From assembly GCF_000297435.1 (NCBI RefSeq), contig NZ_CAIP01000402.1, positions 1 to 64,000 of the forward strand: a stretch of DNA of 64,000 bases, in the 5' to 3' direction. Below are positions 18,225-28,316 of this stretch, piece after piece. A model generated the notes under the pieces. That model had not been told where the DNA came from and made no database searches. It saw only the letters and a list, made by a program, of their open reading frames with translations. The DNA is from Microcystis sp. T1-4. Its GTDB lineage: Bacteria; Cyanobacteriota; Cyanobacteriia; Cyanobacteriales; Microcystaceae. Position 1 is the stretch's first letter. Every line of letters begins with the position of its first letter. The position numbers and the translations under genes are program-made.

Positions 18225-21200
18225 TTAATTCGATGGTTTTATTTTCCCATTACACAGGGATAGTGCTTCTCGTTTTTCGGGACGAGTCCTGAGATAATCT
18301 TCTAACCAAAAACAACCTCGATCGAGCAATTTTTGTAAATAATTATATTCTGTTTCTAAGGGCCAGCGATGCTTTTGACCATCCCTAGCAATAATCACAA
18401 TCTCTTGACCATCAGGACTAAAAGTGATCCCATAGACGATATCTTCTTCTATTTTAAACTCCGAGCGCAAATTTCCGTCAATGTCCCAGCGTCTAGCTGT
18501 ACCATCCCTTGAAATAGCAGCGATTTTTTCACCATCGGGACTAAAACTAACTCCATAAACGGGAAAAGAATCGGTTTTAATCTCCTTTAAAATATTGCCC
18601 TGTAAATCCCAAATTTTAATCTTTCCCCGAGTAGCGGTAGCAATTTTTTGATGATCGGGAGAAAACACCAAATCATAGATAATACTATCATCAACTGTCC
18701 AAGAATTAATCAATTTAGTCCGATGATTGCTTAAATGCCAGTATTGAACTTTTCCCTCGCTTGTTCCCGTGATTATTGCTGTTCCCTCTCCATTAAAAGC
18801 AAGACTATAAATCGGTACTTGACTAGCGGTAAATTCTTGAAGCATTGTTCCTTTTTTGCTCCAGATTTGTACTTTTCCATTTCTTCCTGTAATCGCTATC
18901 TGATTATCATCAGGATGAAAAGCTATACTATAGATTGAGCGCATTTTTGTGGCAAATTCTCTAATTTTTTTTCCCTGGGAATTGAGTAAAGTAATTTGAC
19001 CATCTTTGTTAGCAATAGCGATAATATTGCCCTGGGAATTAATGCTAACACTGGTATTATCGGTCCTAGCTTGATTTAAATTGTTCAGCTGCCAAATTTT
19101 AGCCGTTTCATCACTCGATCCAGTTACCACCTCTTTTCCATCTTGACTAAATACAGCAGTAAAAACTGATTCTTGATGTCCTCTAAGAGTAGTTATTTCT
19201 TCCCCTTGCATTCCCCAAATTTTAGCACTACCGTCACTAGATGCAGTAATTATAAACTTGCCATCAGGACTAAAATTAACACTGTTGACAAAATCTTGAT
19301 GTCCCCGGAAAGTAGCTATTAAATTTCCCTGTAAATCCCAGATTTTAGCAGTTTTATCGGCCGCTGCTCCGGCAATTTTTTGACCGTCGGGACTAAAATT
19401 AACACTATAAAAAGCCTCAATATTTTCTTGACCTAAACTCAAGATAATTTTACCTGATAAATCCCAGATTTTAATCGTACCATCCCGGGAAGCGGTGGCA
19501 ATTTTTTGACCGTCGGGACTAAAACTAGCTGCATCTATCGATCTTTTATGTCCCTTAAATACCTGTAAAGTTTCACCTGATAAATTCCATAATCTAGCGG
19601 TTTTATCCCTGGAAGTGGTGACAATTTTTTGACCGTCGGGACTAAAACTAACACTATAAACTGATTCTTGATGGTCAGGATAGGTGACTAAATTTTGTCC
19701 TTGCAAGTTCCAAATTTTGGCGGTTTTATCTTCGGAAGCAGTGGCGATTTTTTGACCATCGGGACTAAAACTAACACTATAAACTGCTCCCTGATGACCT
19801 GTCAAAGTTTGAATATTCTCACCTTTTTGATTCCAAATTTTTACCGTCCCATCTTGAGAAGCAGTAGCTATTTTTTGACCATCGGGACTAATACTAACAC
19901 TATAAATAGTTCCTCGGTGTCCTTGCAGTTGGTTTTTTTCTTGAATGCGATCTAAAATTTGTTGTAGGGTAATAATTGGACTGGTAGCAGGATATTTACT
20001 CAAGGTTTGGTCATCAGTAACGATGTTTTTTAAACTATTTACTGCTTGCATGGCCGCCATTAAAGATTCTAGTTGTTCAAATTGAAATTGCTGCCAATAA
20101 CTGTCACCATTGCGCTGTAATTTAATACCTAATTTAGCGGTTTCTACTTGCTGCCACGCTTGTTTTACCTGAATAAAAGCGAAGAAAGAACCCAGGAGAG
20201 AAGCAATTAAAATTACCGAGCCAATTTGAATTCTTTTCGTAGCTTTTTGGTGAGCGATTGCTAGAATTTTATTAGCTTGCTTCTGAGTTTCTAGGCTAAT
20301 TTCTGCCTCTCTTTTATCGAGATTTTGACTAGCAGTTAAAAACTGATAATCAATATTACTTAAGCTTTTCCCCTGAGACCAATCGAGGGCATTATTTAAA
20401 GCTTTTCCGCGTAAAAGCCGCGATTCATCGGTATAATTAGACTGTTGCCAAGCGGCGATTGCTTCTGAGTAGGGACGCAATTGCTCTAATTGTTTTTCCA
20501 CCCAATTGAGATTAAATATTTCTCGATAAATAGGATTATAAACTACTAATTGATTATCCTTTTTTACCACTAACCCCGATAACCTTAATTCCCCTTGTTC
20601 TGGACTATCATCGCACAGGATTGATCCCTTTTCTAAAATTTGTTGATAGATACCTAACAAACGACCGGCTTTGTCTTGATTTCTTAACAAGCGATCGGCA
20701 ATAGTTCGCAAATGAACTGGCTCATCTTGAGATTCCCAATTATTAATAATTCTCTCTTTGATCAGCGTCTCAATATCTAAATTAGTTTCCCGCAATAGCT
20801 GACAGATTTTCTGGGTTAAAAATGGCTGTCCTCCCGTCCAAAAAATAACTTTTTCTAAGCAGTCGGGTTGATAATTACTTTGACTGGATAATCCTGCGGC
20901 TAAAGGAGCAATTTCTGCCAGATTAAATCCCGTTAATTCGATCGCCTGGCCGATATTAAAAGATGTTTGGGTCTTTTCGCGAATTAAATCTGCTGGGGTA
21001 GCCACACCGAATAAAGCAAAAGTAATTCTTTCATACTGGGTATTTTCTGCCCTTTGGTTATAACAATAACGAATCAGGGAAAAAAAGTCATCTAGAGAAA
21101 ACTGTAAACTGAGAATTTTATCAATCTCGTCAATAAAAATATATATTTTCTCTCCCCGACAATAAACTAATAAAACTTCCTCAATAAATTGTCCCAAACG

Positions 21201-21548
21201 CTGCACGGGGGGTAAATCCTCTCGCTCGCGCAACCAGGATTTAAGATTAATTTTTCCCGTCAGATTAAATCCTAAAAACAAACGGGTGATCACGCCGTTA
21301 TACCATTGGGATAAATTATCATTGCTACCAATACTGGTTATATCTACGGACGCGCAATCCATGCCCAATTGCTGTAAAATATGGGTTACTCGTACCCTTA
21401 AACTGGATTTGCCCATCTGACGACAGTTAAAAATGTAGCAAAATTGACCATTTTTTAACGCTGTTAACAGTTCTTGATCGGCATTTCTCTCGATATAGGT
21501 AGGATGGTTATAGGCAAGACTACCCCCGACACGATATTGATAATTCAT
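18225..21548 (-). CDS. AAA-like ATPase with membrane helix and 13-blade WD40 repeats
   Basis: 1107 residues. Residues about 5-330 form an AAA_35-type domain found in cyanobacterial signalling proteins: RQMGKSSL as Walker A-like loop near 43-50 and IYIFIDEIDKIL as Walker B. A membrane helix (about 440-462) follows. From about 545 to 1070 there are about 13 WD40 blades of the form YSVSFSPDGQKIATASEDKT, enough for two propellers. The family is expanded in filamentous and bloom-forming cyanobacteria, with proposed scaffold or stress-sensor roles. No partner is encoded next to it. Confidence 0.85.
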   Translation of the reverse strand: MNYQYRVGGSLAYNHPTYIERNADQELLTALKNGQFCYIFNCRQMGKSSLRVRVTHILQQLGMDCASVDITSIGSNDNLSQWYNGVITRLFLGFNLTGKINLKSWLREREDLPPVQRLGQFIEEVLLVYCRGEKIYIFIDEIDKILSLQFSLDDFFSLIRYCYNQRAENTQYERITFALFGVATPADLIREKTQTSFNIGQAIELTGFNLAEIAPLAAGLSSQSNYQPDCLEKVIFWTGGQPFLTQKICQLLRETNLDIETLIKERIINNWESQDEPVHLRTIADRLLRNQDKAGRLLGIYQQILEKGSILCDDSPEQGELRLSGLVVKKDNQLVVYNPIYREIFNLNWVEKQLEQLRPYSEAIAAWQQSNYTDESRLLRGKALNNALDWSQGKSLSNIDYQFLTASQNLDKREAEISLETQKQANKILAIAHQKATKRIQIGSVILIASLLGSFFAFIQVKQAWQQVETAKLGIKLQRNGDSYWQQFQFEQLESLMAAMQAVNSLKNIVTDDQTLSKYPATSPIITLQQILDRIQEKNQLQGHRGTIYSVSISPDGQKIATASQDGTVKIWNQKGENIQTLTGHQGAVYSVSFSPDGQKIATASEDKTAKIWNLQGQNLVTYPDHQESVYSVSFSPDGQKIVTTSRDKTARLWNLSGETLQVFKGHKRSIDAASFSPDGQKIATASRDGTIKIWDLSGKIILSLGQENIEAFYSVNFSPDGQKIAGAAADKTAKIWDLQGNLIATFRGHQDFVNSVNFSPDGKFIITASSDGSAKIWGMQGEEITTLRGHQESVFTAVFSQDGKEVVTGSSDETAKIWQLNNLNQARTDNTSVSINSQGNIIAIANKDGQITLLNSQGKKIREFATKMRSIYSIAFHPDDNQIAITGRNGKVQIWSKKGTMLQEFTASQVPIYSLAFNGEGTAIITGTSEGKVQYWHLSNHRTKLINSWTVDDSIIYDLVFSPDHQKIATATRGKIKIWDLQGNILKEIKTDSFPVYGVSFSPDGEKIAAISRDGTARRWDIDGNLRSEFKIEEDIVYGITFSPDGQEIVIIARDGQKHRWPLETEYNYLQKLLDRGCFWLEDYLRTRPEKREALSLCNGKIKPSN

Positions 21549-21662
21549 TATCCTTAAACAAAGTTATTTCAATGTCACCAACAGAAATAAAATAGACAAT
21601 TCTGATTTAGATATCTATAATGCAAGGATAATCGCTATTGACAACCTATCCCCAAGGCAATT

Positions 21663-22019
21663 ATGAAGAAAACTTTTTTCACCTCCATGGCCATTAGTGC
21701 TACCCTCGTCAGTAGCATTGTTTTAGGTACTCTTGATGCCGGCAGTGCCTCCGCTTGTGCTTTCGCTAAAGGTAAAAGCATTTTTGGCAGCAATCACACC
21801 CTCCCTGTGGATGCTAACAAACTTATTTTAGGGGTTGCCGGTGCTACGGGAGCAATCACCGTAGCTGGTGTTTTAACCTACCGTCGTTTTCACTCCGGGC
21901 AGCCTCCCGAAGATGCCACCGCTAACCTGCCGGCGGTATTTTCTATCCCCATTCCCCCCGCAGCTTTAAACGTGGCAGTGGTGACGGAAGAAGCGGCAGA
22001 AACCAGCAAAATCTCCTAA
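21663..22019 (+). CDS. Small secreted or membrane protein of unknown function
   Basis: 118 residues. A positively charged N-terminus and hydrophobic segment (MKKTFFTSMAISATLVSSIV) look like a signal peptide with a likely cleavage near GSASACA. A second hydrophobic stretch (KLILGVAGATGAITVAGVL, about 53-71) could anchor it. The C-terminus is rich in Ala, Pro and Val. The family is not recognised. A strong hairpin follows the stop, so it is probably transcribed alone. Confidence 0.65.
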   Translation: MKKTFFTSMAISATLVSSIVLGTLDAGSASACAFAKGKSIFGSNHTLPVDANKLILGVAGATGAITVAGVLTYRRFHSGQPPEDATANLPAVFSIPIPPAALNVAVVTEEAAETSKIS

Positions 22020-22040
22020 AAATCCGCTAGATTCCCTCAA

Positions 22041-22088
22041 AAAAGGTGTTGGCATCCCCGCAGATTTCCCGCTAGGCAACACCTTTTT
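22041..22088 (+). terminator. Rho-independent terminator
   Basis: AAAAGGTGTTG (from 22041) pairs with CAACACCTTTT (to 22087), an 11-bp stem over a 26-base loop, followed by T residues. It lies about 20 bases after the upstream stop. The A-tract and T-tract on both sides suggest it could work in either direction. Confidence 0.75.
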
Positions 22089-22136
22089 CTGCCTAATTGT
22101 GTCCCAGTTATCAGAATTTTCAGCGATTTTTAAGTT

Positions 22137-22373
22137 ATGTTAAAAGGTACAACCCTACCACCAGAGGTAAAGATGGGCAACTCTACCACATTTTCTGACA
22201 CCCCATTTCACAAAGAGCATCACACTTGGGAGCATTTAAAACAAGCCATCGCCGCTAGTTCGGGTTTTCGGCGTTGGCAGCAAGAACAACTAGAATCAGG
22301 TAAAAATAGAGACGATGCTGATGCTCGCATTTGTTCCTATCTACGGGAAACTTTAGAAACTTTAGCCTACTAG
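22137..22373 (+). CDS. Small conserved protein of unknown function
   Basis: 78 residues from the ATG at 22137; a second ATG at 22173 would give 66 residues starting MGNSTTFSDTPFHKEHH. The sequence is hydrophilic, with EHLKQAIAASSGFRRWQQEQ and a C-terminal ARICSYLRETLETLAY helix. I have the impression of a conserved cyanobacterial small protein but can name no family. A weak hairpin with a T-run follows at about 22382-22410. Confidence 0.6.
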   Translation: MLKGTTLPPEVKMGNSTTFSDTPFHKEHHTWEHLKQAIAASSGFRRWQQEQLESGKNRDDADARICSYLRETLETLAY

Positions 22374-22381
22374 ATTGATGC

Positions 22382-22410
22382 TCCCCAGCTATGACGGCAT
22401 GGGGACTTTT
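22382..22410 (+). terminator. Weak candidate terminator
   Basis: TCCCC and GGGGA flank a 14-base loop and are followed by CTTTTTTG. The stem is short, but the T-run and position just after the 78-residue gene make termination plausible. Confidence 0.4.
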
Positions 22411-22437
22411 TTGTCCGTTTAAGCTAATTGGCGGGCC

Positions 22438-23361
22438 CTATTTTCTGCGAGCTTCGTAACCCAATAACCAGACAAAAGCGACAATTAAAGGCAGGAAATA
22501 ATAAATAGCTCGATAGGCGATTAAAGAACCTAAAAGCTCGCCATTAGATACATATTCGGGCCGTAATCTCAGCATGATAAACTCAAAAACACCTATCCCC
22601 CCCGGCACATTGCTTAATACCCCTGCGGTCATGGCAAATACATAGAGACCGAAAAATCCTAAAAACGAAGTATTGTAGTTGTCCGGGAGAAGAAGATATA
22701 GAACTCTAGCGGCTAATATCCAATCAATAAAAGTCAACAAAATCAAAGCCAGGGAAAGATTCCAAGAGGGTAGATATATATTTTCTTTGCCGATTCTTAG
22801 GGGTTTTTTATAGGTGAGAGTCAAGAAAAAATAGCCCGTCACCAGCAACAAAAAAATTATTCCTAAAGGTTTAGTAGTTAAGAAAGGTAATTTTAAAAGT
22901 TGAGGAATCCGTTGGGGATCGAGGAGAAAACTTACACCACCAATGCCTAACATTCCTAACCAAAAGCTTAAATGGGTAAAGGTGATAACTTTGGCAATAT
23001 CCACCACCCCCACCCCCGCAGGAGTATAGAAACGATAACGGATCGCAGTTCCAGAAAATAAGGTTAAACCAATGGTATTACCAAGAGCATAACTGATAAA
23101 AGCAGTACGGATAATAGTGCCTAAAGCTAAGGGATGATTAATATAATAAAAACCTAGGCGATCATAACCCGTCATCGACAAATAACCCAAGGCCATGCAA
23201 AAAATAGCTTCTAGCTTATGACTTGTGGTAATATGATTTAAACTGTCCAACAGTTGGGCGAAAGTGTCGTGTTTAAATTCTTGACTAATTGCCCAGACCG
23301 CTAGAATAAATAAACTTAAAGAGAGGATAATCGGAGCAAAACGCAGGATTTTTTTATACAT
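22438..23361 (-). CDS. UPF0104 / lysylphosphatidylglycerol synthase-type membrane protein
   Basis: 307 residues with about seven or eight membrane helices. Typical UPF0104 motifs are present: LGYLSMTGYDRLGFYYI, FISYALGNTIG followed by SGTAIRYRFY, and near the C-terminus GVLSNVPGGIGVFE and YRAIYYFLPL. The family corresponds to the membrane (flippase-like) part of MprF and to E. coli YbhN. The soluble synthase half of MprF is absent, so a lipid-transport role is the likelier inference than aminoacyl-lipid synthesis. Confidence 0.85.
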   Translation of the reverse strand: MYKKILRFAPIILSLSLFILAVWAISQEFKHDTFAQLLDSLNHITTSHKLEAIFCMALGYLSMTGYDRLGFYYINHPLALGTIIRTAFISYALGNTIGLTLFSGTAIRYRFYTPAGVGVVDIAKVITFTHLSFWLGMLGIGGVSFLLDPQRIPQLLKLPFLTTKPLGIIFLLLVTGYFFLTLTYKKPLRIGKENIYLPSWNLSLALILLTFIDWILAARVLYLLLPDNYNTSFLGFFGLYVFAMTAGVLSNVPGGIGVFEFIMLRLRPEYVSNGELLGSLIAYRAIYYFLPLIVAFVWLLGYEARRK

Positions 23362-23399
23362 CTTACTTTTTACGAATTACTTTTGTCCCATTAAAATTT

Positions 23400-23903
23400 A
23401 TGAAAAAATCAAAGGTAGATCTAGCCAAACGTCTAAATCGATCCCGAAAAAGGAAATATAATAAATTCCTGACTTCCTCCTTATATTTAACAAGCATTCT
23501 GGTTTTGTCTTATCTAGTTTACCTTAATCTGCCTTGGTCTTTCCATCTTTTTATGCGTTGGGTGACTAAAGGGGGTGATTTAGACAAAATTCCCGCCAAA
23601 TTTTATGCAGAACTTAATCAATTGTGTTTGAGGGCCGATAGTGGGGGGGAAGTAAGAACGAGAAACTATAGAGAACATACAGAAATCGCCGAATCTCTCG
23701 GTACATTTAGATGTACTCTAGTTAATGGTGGTCAAGAATGGTTAATAGAAGATTATAAATCTTTTAGTGCTGCCGATGAAGCGATTTTAGGCACTCAGTT
23801 AGCGGTTTTTATCACCGAGATTTTAGGAACAGATTATAGTTATAGAATTCGCGCTTATATTCCCAATACTAAGTATCAAGCAACTTCTGAAACCAAATTC
23901 TAG
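23400..23903 (+). CDS. Single-span membrane protein of unknown function
   Basis: 167 residues. A strongly basic N-terminus (KKSKVDLAKRLNRSRKRKYNK) precedes one membrane helix (about 25-46), so the rest should be outside the cytoplasm. The external part contains two cysteines (about 79 and 101) that might form a disulfide, and VNGGQEWLIEDYKSFSAADE. The family is not recognised. It diverges from the UPF0104 gene across a 38-base gap and converges with the next gene. Confidence 0.6.
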   Translation: MKKSKVDLAKRLNRSRKRKYNKFLTSSLYLTSILVLSYLVYLNLPWSFHLFMRWVTKGGDLDKIPAKFYAELNQLCLRADSGGEVRTRNYREHTEIAESLGTFRCTLVNGGQEWLIEDYKSFSAADEAILGTQLAVFITEILGTDYSYRIRAYIPNTKYQATSETKF

Positions 23904-23940
23904 ACTAGGGATGGGTGCAGAACCCATCCTTAGAAAAAAA

Positions 23941-24813
23941 TTAGGTTTCCGATACGGGTTTCGGTCGGGAAGGCCTAGGAAGGGGAGATTGTCCGGGGGT
24001 AAAAGGTCGTTTTTCTCCTTCCCCTTCCAGTTGAGAATATCGATCGACCGGGGGACGACGATTTTTATCAAAAGGCTTTTTAAAACCTCCCTTACCCATC
24101 GGTTTTTTCTTGCTGGCAAAACCGAGGTCTAAACCTTCCAAAATAGTTAAGGCATCTCCTTTAAGCTGTACCTGAAAATCCCAAAAACGACTGACCGGTT
24201 TACCAGGTAAAGTGCCGCGCAATTTTAGTTTAAAAAACTTGGGTTTGTCCGCTTCAGTTTTGGGCATTTGTCGGATTTTGACCACTACCGCTTGATTTTC
24301 CCGTTCGGTAAAGATGACTTCACCTCGAATCGAAAAATAACCAGGGGTAGAAGCGAGGAGCGGTTCTATCTCTGGATCATCCTCCTTTTTCAGGGTTTCT
24401 GGTTCCCAAACACCAACAATCTGAACATGAAGGGCATCATTTTCCTGACGGGTGCGCGGATAAACCACCCAAAGATGGGGTTTTTCCAGATCGAGATGAT
24501 TTTTAACCAAACTGATCACCCGACCGAGAATCACAGAATCGATCAGAGTACCATCGGCAGTTAAAATATTGCCTTTAGTTAATTGTTCCTCCGATCGCTG
24601 ATAATGGCCATAGACGAGACCGATCGCCCGGTACTGCCGCAGATGACTGGGAGGGGGGATCGGTTGTTGACGTTTGACTTCTTCGGGGGTGGCTGACTCT
24701 ACGGCTAAATCAGCCTCAGTATGGGGGGATTCAAGGGGGACTTCCTGAATTTCCACTTCAGGGGTCGGGGGGGTTTTCGGTGATTCGGTAAACCGATTCC
24801 CAGGACGATTCAT
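23941..24813 (-). CDS. Conserved protein with basic, Pro-rich C-terminal tail
   Basis: 290 residues. It has a Pro/Glu-rich N-terminal region (about 1-50), a central folded part (about 60-225) beginning RQYRAIGLVYGHYQRSEEQL and containing PHLWVVYPRT and GYFSIRGEVIFTE, and a C-terminal tail rich in Lys, Arg, Pro and Gly (KKPMGKGGFKKPFDKNRRPP). The layout of a compact domain plus a basic disordered tail suggests a nucleic-acid-binding role, but that is inference; I do not recognise the domain. Start ATG at 24813. Confidence 0.65.
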   Translation of the reverse strand: MNRPGNRFTESPKTPPTPEVEIQEVPLESPHTEADLAVESATPEEVKRQQPIPPPSHLRQYRAIGLVYGHYQRSEEQLTKGNILTADGTLIDSVILGRVISLVKNHLDLEKPHLWVVYPRTRQENDALHVQIVGVWEPETLKKEDDPEIEPLLASTPGYFSIRGEVIFTERENQAVVVKIRQMPKTEADKPKFFKLKLRGTLPGKPVSRFWDFQVQLKGDALTILEGLDLGFASKKKPMGKGGFKKPFDKNRRPPVDRYSQLEGEGEKRPFTPGQSPLPRPSRPKPVSET

Positions 24814-25086
24814 ATCACACTCCTAGCGGCGGAGACACATAGTAAATTAGTAATCAAGCAAGTCAAAAGCGCGATCTGGGAGGTTACAATAACCCTCTAG
24901 GGCGACTCTACTGGCATCTATATATTAAGAACCATGATCTTTTGACTGTCAACCTGGTCAAAACCCTTTTGAGTCTTGACCGTTTGCCCATTGTACTCAA
25001 TAAAGAGCGGCGAATTCGATCGATCCCTTCATCAAATCTCCAGATTTCCATAACATTTTCCTGTCTGTCCTCTCCCACCCCAGCGT

Positions 25087-25917
25087 ATGAAAGCCTCTCT
25101 CTCTAACCGTCGTTGGCTGTCCATCGGTCTCGTCCTCATGTTATTTGCTTTGCTGTCTTTCTCGACCATGCCGCTATTGACTTCTATTCTCAAAAGTCAG
25201 CACTCCTCGGGCCAGAGTCATCTGTCCGCAGTCAAACAAGAGGAATTAGCCAGTCAAGCACTGGGTTATCAGATGGTTTTAGAGCGCGAACCCGATAATC
25301 AGACGGCTTTACGGGGATTATTAGATACTCGCTTACAGCAGGGTGATTTAAAGCAAGCGATCGAACCTTTAGAAAAATTAGCGCAACTTAACCCCCAACA
25401 ATCCGATTATCTACTACTTTTGGCGGAAGCGAAACAGCAAATAGAGGACTATGCAGGAGCCACCGGCAGTTATCGCTCCCTTTTAGCCTCCCATCCCCAA
25501 GATCTACGGGCCTTGACCGGATTAACTAATTTATTTCTCAGCCAAAACCGCTCGATCGAGGCGATTAGTCTGGTTAAAGAGACGATTGATCGCGCTTTCA
25601 AAGCGGCTGCCGATCCCAATAATCCCGCTAGTTCCATCGATATCGTTTCCGTTCAGTTACTTTTAGGCAAAATCTATTTCGAGCAGCAAAATTATCCGGA
25701 AGCTTTAAACGCCTATAAACAAGCTCAACAGATGGATGTTAACGATTTCCGTCCGATTTTGGCGACAGCGATCGTACTGAAAGAACAGGGCAAAAATCAA
25801 GAGGCTCAACCCCTCTTTCAAGAGGCTCTCAGTCGCGCTCCTTTTGCCTATAGACAGGAGATTCAGACCCTAGCCGAGGAAAATAACAAAATTGAAGCCA
25901 CAGCCCCTAATCAGTGA
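25087..25917 (+). CDS. Tetratricopeptide repeat protein
   Basis: 276 residues. An N-terminal hydrophobic segment (about 12-32) is a signal anchor or uncleaved signal peptide. It is followed by at least five TPR-like units: GYQMVLEREPDNQTALRGLL, PLEKLAQLNPQQSDYLLLLA, GSYRSLLASHPQDLRALTGL, a looser unit, and ALNAYKQAQQMDVNDFRPIL. TPR units bind partner proteins. No enzyme domain is attached, so the role is open. Confidence 0.82.
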   Translation: MKASLSNRRWLSIGLVLMLFALLSFSTMPLLTSILKSQHSSGQSHLSAVKQEELASQALGYQMVLEREPDNQTALRGLLDTRLQQGDLKQAIEPLEKLAQLNPQQSDYLLLLAEAKQQIEDYAGATGSYRSLLASHPQDLRALTGLTNLFLSQNRSIEAISLVKETIDRAFKAAADPNNPASSIDIVSVQLLLGKIYFEQQNYPEALNAYKQAQQMDVNDFRPILATAIVLKEQGKNQEAQPLFQEALSRAPFAYRQEIQTLAEENNKIEATAPNQ

Positions 25918-25948
25918 GCAGCTTTTTTCTCTCCTCTCCCTTCTCCCC

Positions 25949-25980
25949 AATTCATAATTCATAATTCATAATTCATAATT
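25949..25980. repeat. CATAATT heptamer array overlapping the mutM stop
   Basis: Four tandem TTCATAA units. The reverse-strand mutM stop codon (25973-25975) and last Leu codon lie inside the array, so the repeat now supplies the end of that gene. Confidence 0.8.
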
Positions 25981-26818
25981 CCCTTGAGACTTGACACTGG
26001 GGACAAAAATGAGAGGATCGTCCACTTAATTTAATTCTGGCAATAGTTGCACCGCAAAGGCGACAATTTTCGCCAGTACGTCCATAAACCCAGGCCATCG
26101 AGCCATAATTGCCATTAACTCCCGTAACGTGGAGAAAATCGCTAAAACTGGTGCCGCCTTCAGCGATCGCCGTTTCCAATACAGAAATAATGTTTTTTGT
26201 CAATAAGTCTATTTGCTCAATTTTCAAAAGATTGGCGGCAGTTTGGGGATGGATGCCACTTTTAAAAAGAACTTCATCCGCGTAGATATTGCCAATTCCT
26301 GCCACCACATTTTGATCGAGGAGAAAAGTTTTAATCGGACGACGACTTTTTTGACAGTGACTATAGAGGTAATCGGGGGTAAAATTGCGATCAAAGGGTT
26401 CCAGTCCCAGTTTTTTGAGACCAGTAATCACGCTTTCTGGGGTTTTATCGGCGGCAATCCACCAAATTTTCCCGAAAGTGCGGGTATCGACAAAACGCAA
26501 TTCTTGCTGATTGGCAAAAAAGAAGCGTAAGCGCGTATGAATCGGCAGGGGAGTGGTATCTTTTACCCAGAGCAATTGTCCGGTCATACGCAGATGAACC
26601 CCGATACTGCTACCATTATCTAAATTGGCGAGGAGATATTTGCCTCGGCGCTGCCAATTGGTAATCGTGGTCTGAGTAATTCCTTGCAGAAAAGTTGCCT
26701 CACAATTAGGATAGGCTAGGGTACGCTGTAATAATACTTCCCCACCGATAATTTTTTTGCCTTGGGTAACTTGATTTAATCCGCGACGCACCGTTTCTAC
26801 TTCTGGCAATTCTGGCAT
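25973..26818 (-). CDS. mutM: Formamidopyrimidine-DNA glycosylase
   Basis: 281 residues. It removes oxidised purines such as 8-oxoguanine and nicks the abasic strand. Complete: N-terminal MPELPEVETVRRGL with catalytic Pro2 and Glu3, WQRRGKYLL with the conserved Lys, the helix-two-turn-helix GIGNIYADEVLFKSGIHP, and a zinc finger with four cysteines (CRLC, then CPQC). The last residues (SREL) and the stop come from a heptamer repeat, so the C-terminus may differ from relatives by a few residues. Confidence 0.95.
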   Translation of the reverse strand: MPELPEVETVRRGLNQVTQGKKIIGGEVLLQRTLAYPNCEATFLQGITQTTITNWQRRGKYLLANLDNGSSIGVHLRMTGQLLWVKDTTPLPIHTRLRFFFANQQELRFVDTRTFGKIWWIAADKTPESVITGLKKLGLEPFDRNFTPDYLYSHCQKSRRPIKTFLLDQNVVAGIGNIYADEVLFKSGIHPQTAANLLKIEQIDLLTKNIISVLETAIAEGGTSFSDFLHVTGVNGNYGSMAWVYGRTGENCRLCGATIARIKLSGRSSHFCPQCQVSREL

Positions 26819-26922
26819 ATAAGTGATTGAACAAAATTAAGTTCTTGGTTAGGGTAGGCAAAAGGCAAAAGATAGATAAACAGAACTTTTCATCGGGAAA
26901 CGACACCAAATTAACGTCAATT

Positions 26923-28266
26923 CTACTTTAACTTTAACATTTCGATAGTATCAATTATTTCCCGTTCAAAACTGACTTGAGCGCGATTAGTTTTACCAGC
27001 AATATAAAAGCGATCGCCCGATTGTAAAGCCCAAATTTGCGAATGGGAAAAGTAACTCATTACCACTCCCATCATCAATAAAGCAAAACCTAAATAGACG
27101 ATAGGTACTCCCGGATCTGCCTTAATTTGTAACCCTGTACTGCCCACTAATTCGACTATTTTTAGATTAACTCCATTGATAGGAATCGTCATTCCTTCTC
27201 GTACCGCAGAGGTTAAATCTCCCTTAGCATCATAGACGATTACCGTACCTTGTAAATCTCTGGTTAAAAGAGAAACTCCCTCACTAAGATCGGTTTTAGT
27301 CGGAATCCAAGTTCCCCAGATTTGTCCATTACCTTTGGTGTCTAAACTAGCCATCGGTAGCTGTAGAATCGGACTATTATTCACCTGTACTTTTACCCCA
27401 GCAATTCCCCAACTGGTTTGATAAAAAGTCACCCCTTTATGGTGCAAAGGTTGGTTAACTTGAATAGTTTTGCGATCGATCTCCTCTCCTTGATTATCGA
27501 TCACCGACAAATCAGAATAGAATTGTTCTATATCACCTTTAGGACTATAATCAATCCAAAAACGATTAACTTTAATCCCCCAATCTTTAGGGAGAGAATT
27601 TTTAGATAAGGGTCCAGCTTCAATAATATTTTTAACCTGAAAACTATCGCCACTAGCTACCATTTCTTGAGCGAAAAACCCCGTTAACGCTCCCCAGATC
27701 GACCCTGCTAAAATAATTAACATGGCTGCATGAACGATAATCGGACCGATTTTACCGATCAGACCTTTACGAGCATAAAGACTGTTATTTTCTAGAAAAA
27801 CTTTGTAGCCTTTTTTTTCTAATAGAGGGGTGAGGGATTCTAGGGAACCAGTTTCTAATTCAGCACTTAAAGCTAGTTTTTGAAATTGGCGAGATTGTTG
27901 ATAAAATTGCCAGTTTCTTGCCGCCTTTAAAGCGGGTAATTGTCGTCGGAAGGTGCAAGCGGTTAAACTGGAACCAAAGAGAATTAATAATGATAGATAC
28001 CACCAAGTGCTATAAACATGATTTAATCCCAATAGTAATAAAACTTTCCAAGTCAGAAAGCCAAATAAAGCGGGTTTCTCAGGATAATTAACTTGGTAGA
28101 AAGATAGAGATTGACCCTGTTCGATTACCGTCCCAGAAATGCTAAAAATAGCGATTAAAAGTAAGAGGATAATTGCCAATCGCAGATCGGCAATAGTCTG
28201 GATAAATTTACGTCCCCATCGGGCCGGTGTATTCTTTAAATTTGAGGAAGTTTCCGATATAGTCAT
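26923..28266 (-). CDS. ccs1: Cytochrome c biogenesis protein Ccs1 (ResB family)
   Basis: 447 residues from the ATG at 28266; the frame is open nine codons further but only to a TTG. Three hydrophobic helices near the N-terminus ([19 protein letters not shown] first), a large lumenal domain, and a last helix ([19 protein letters not shown]) match Ccs1/ResB. In System II cytochrome c maturation Ccs1 works with CcsA to carry heme across the thylakoid membrane and attach it to apocytochrome. It lies 50 bases after ccdA, which supplies reducing power to the same pathway. ccsA is not in the window. Confidence 0.92.
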   Translation of the reverse strand: MTISETSSNLKNTPARWGRKFIQTIADLRLAIILLLLIAIFSISGTVIEQGQSLSFYQVNYPEKPALFGFLTWKVLLLLGLNHVYSTWWYLSLLILFGSSLTACTFRRQLPALKAARNWQFYQQSRQFQKLALSAELETGSLESLTPLLEKKGYKVFLENNSLYARKGLIGKIGPIIVHAAMLIILAGSIWGALTGFFAQEMVASGDSFQVKNIIEAGPLSKNSLPKDWGIKVNRFWIDYSPKGDIEQFYSDLSVIDNQGEEIDRKTIQVNQPLHHKGVTFYQTSWGIAGVKVQVNNSPILQLPMASLDTKGNGQIWGTWIPTKTDLSEGVSLLTRDLQGTVIVYDAKGDLTSAVREGMTIPINGVNLKIVELVGSTGLQIKADPGVPIVYLGFALLMMGVVMSYFSHSQIWALQSGDRFYIAGKTNRAQVSFEREIIDTIEMLKLK

Positions 28267-28316
28267 AGTTAAAAGTTTTGCAATTCTAGCCAATTATCTA
28301 TCATAACTCTCCACCA

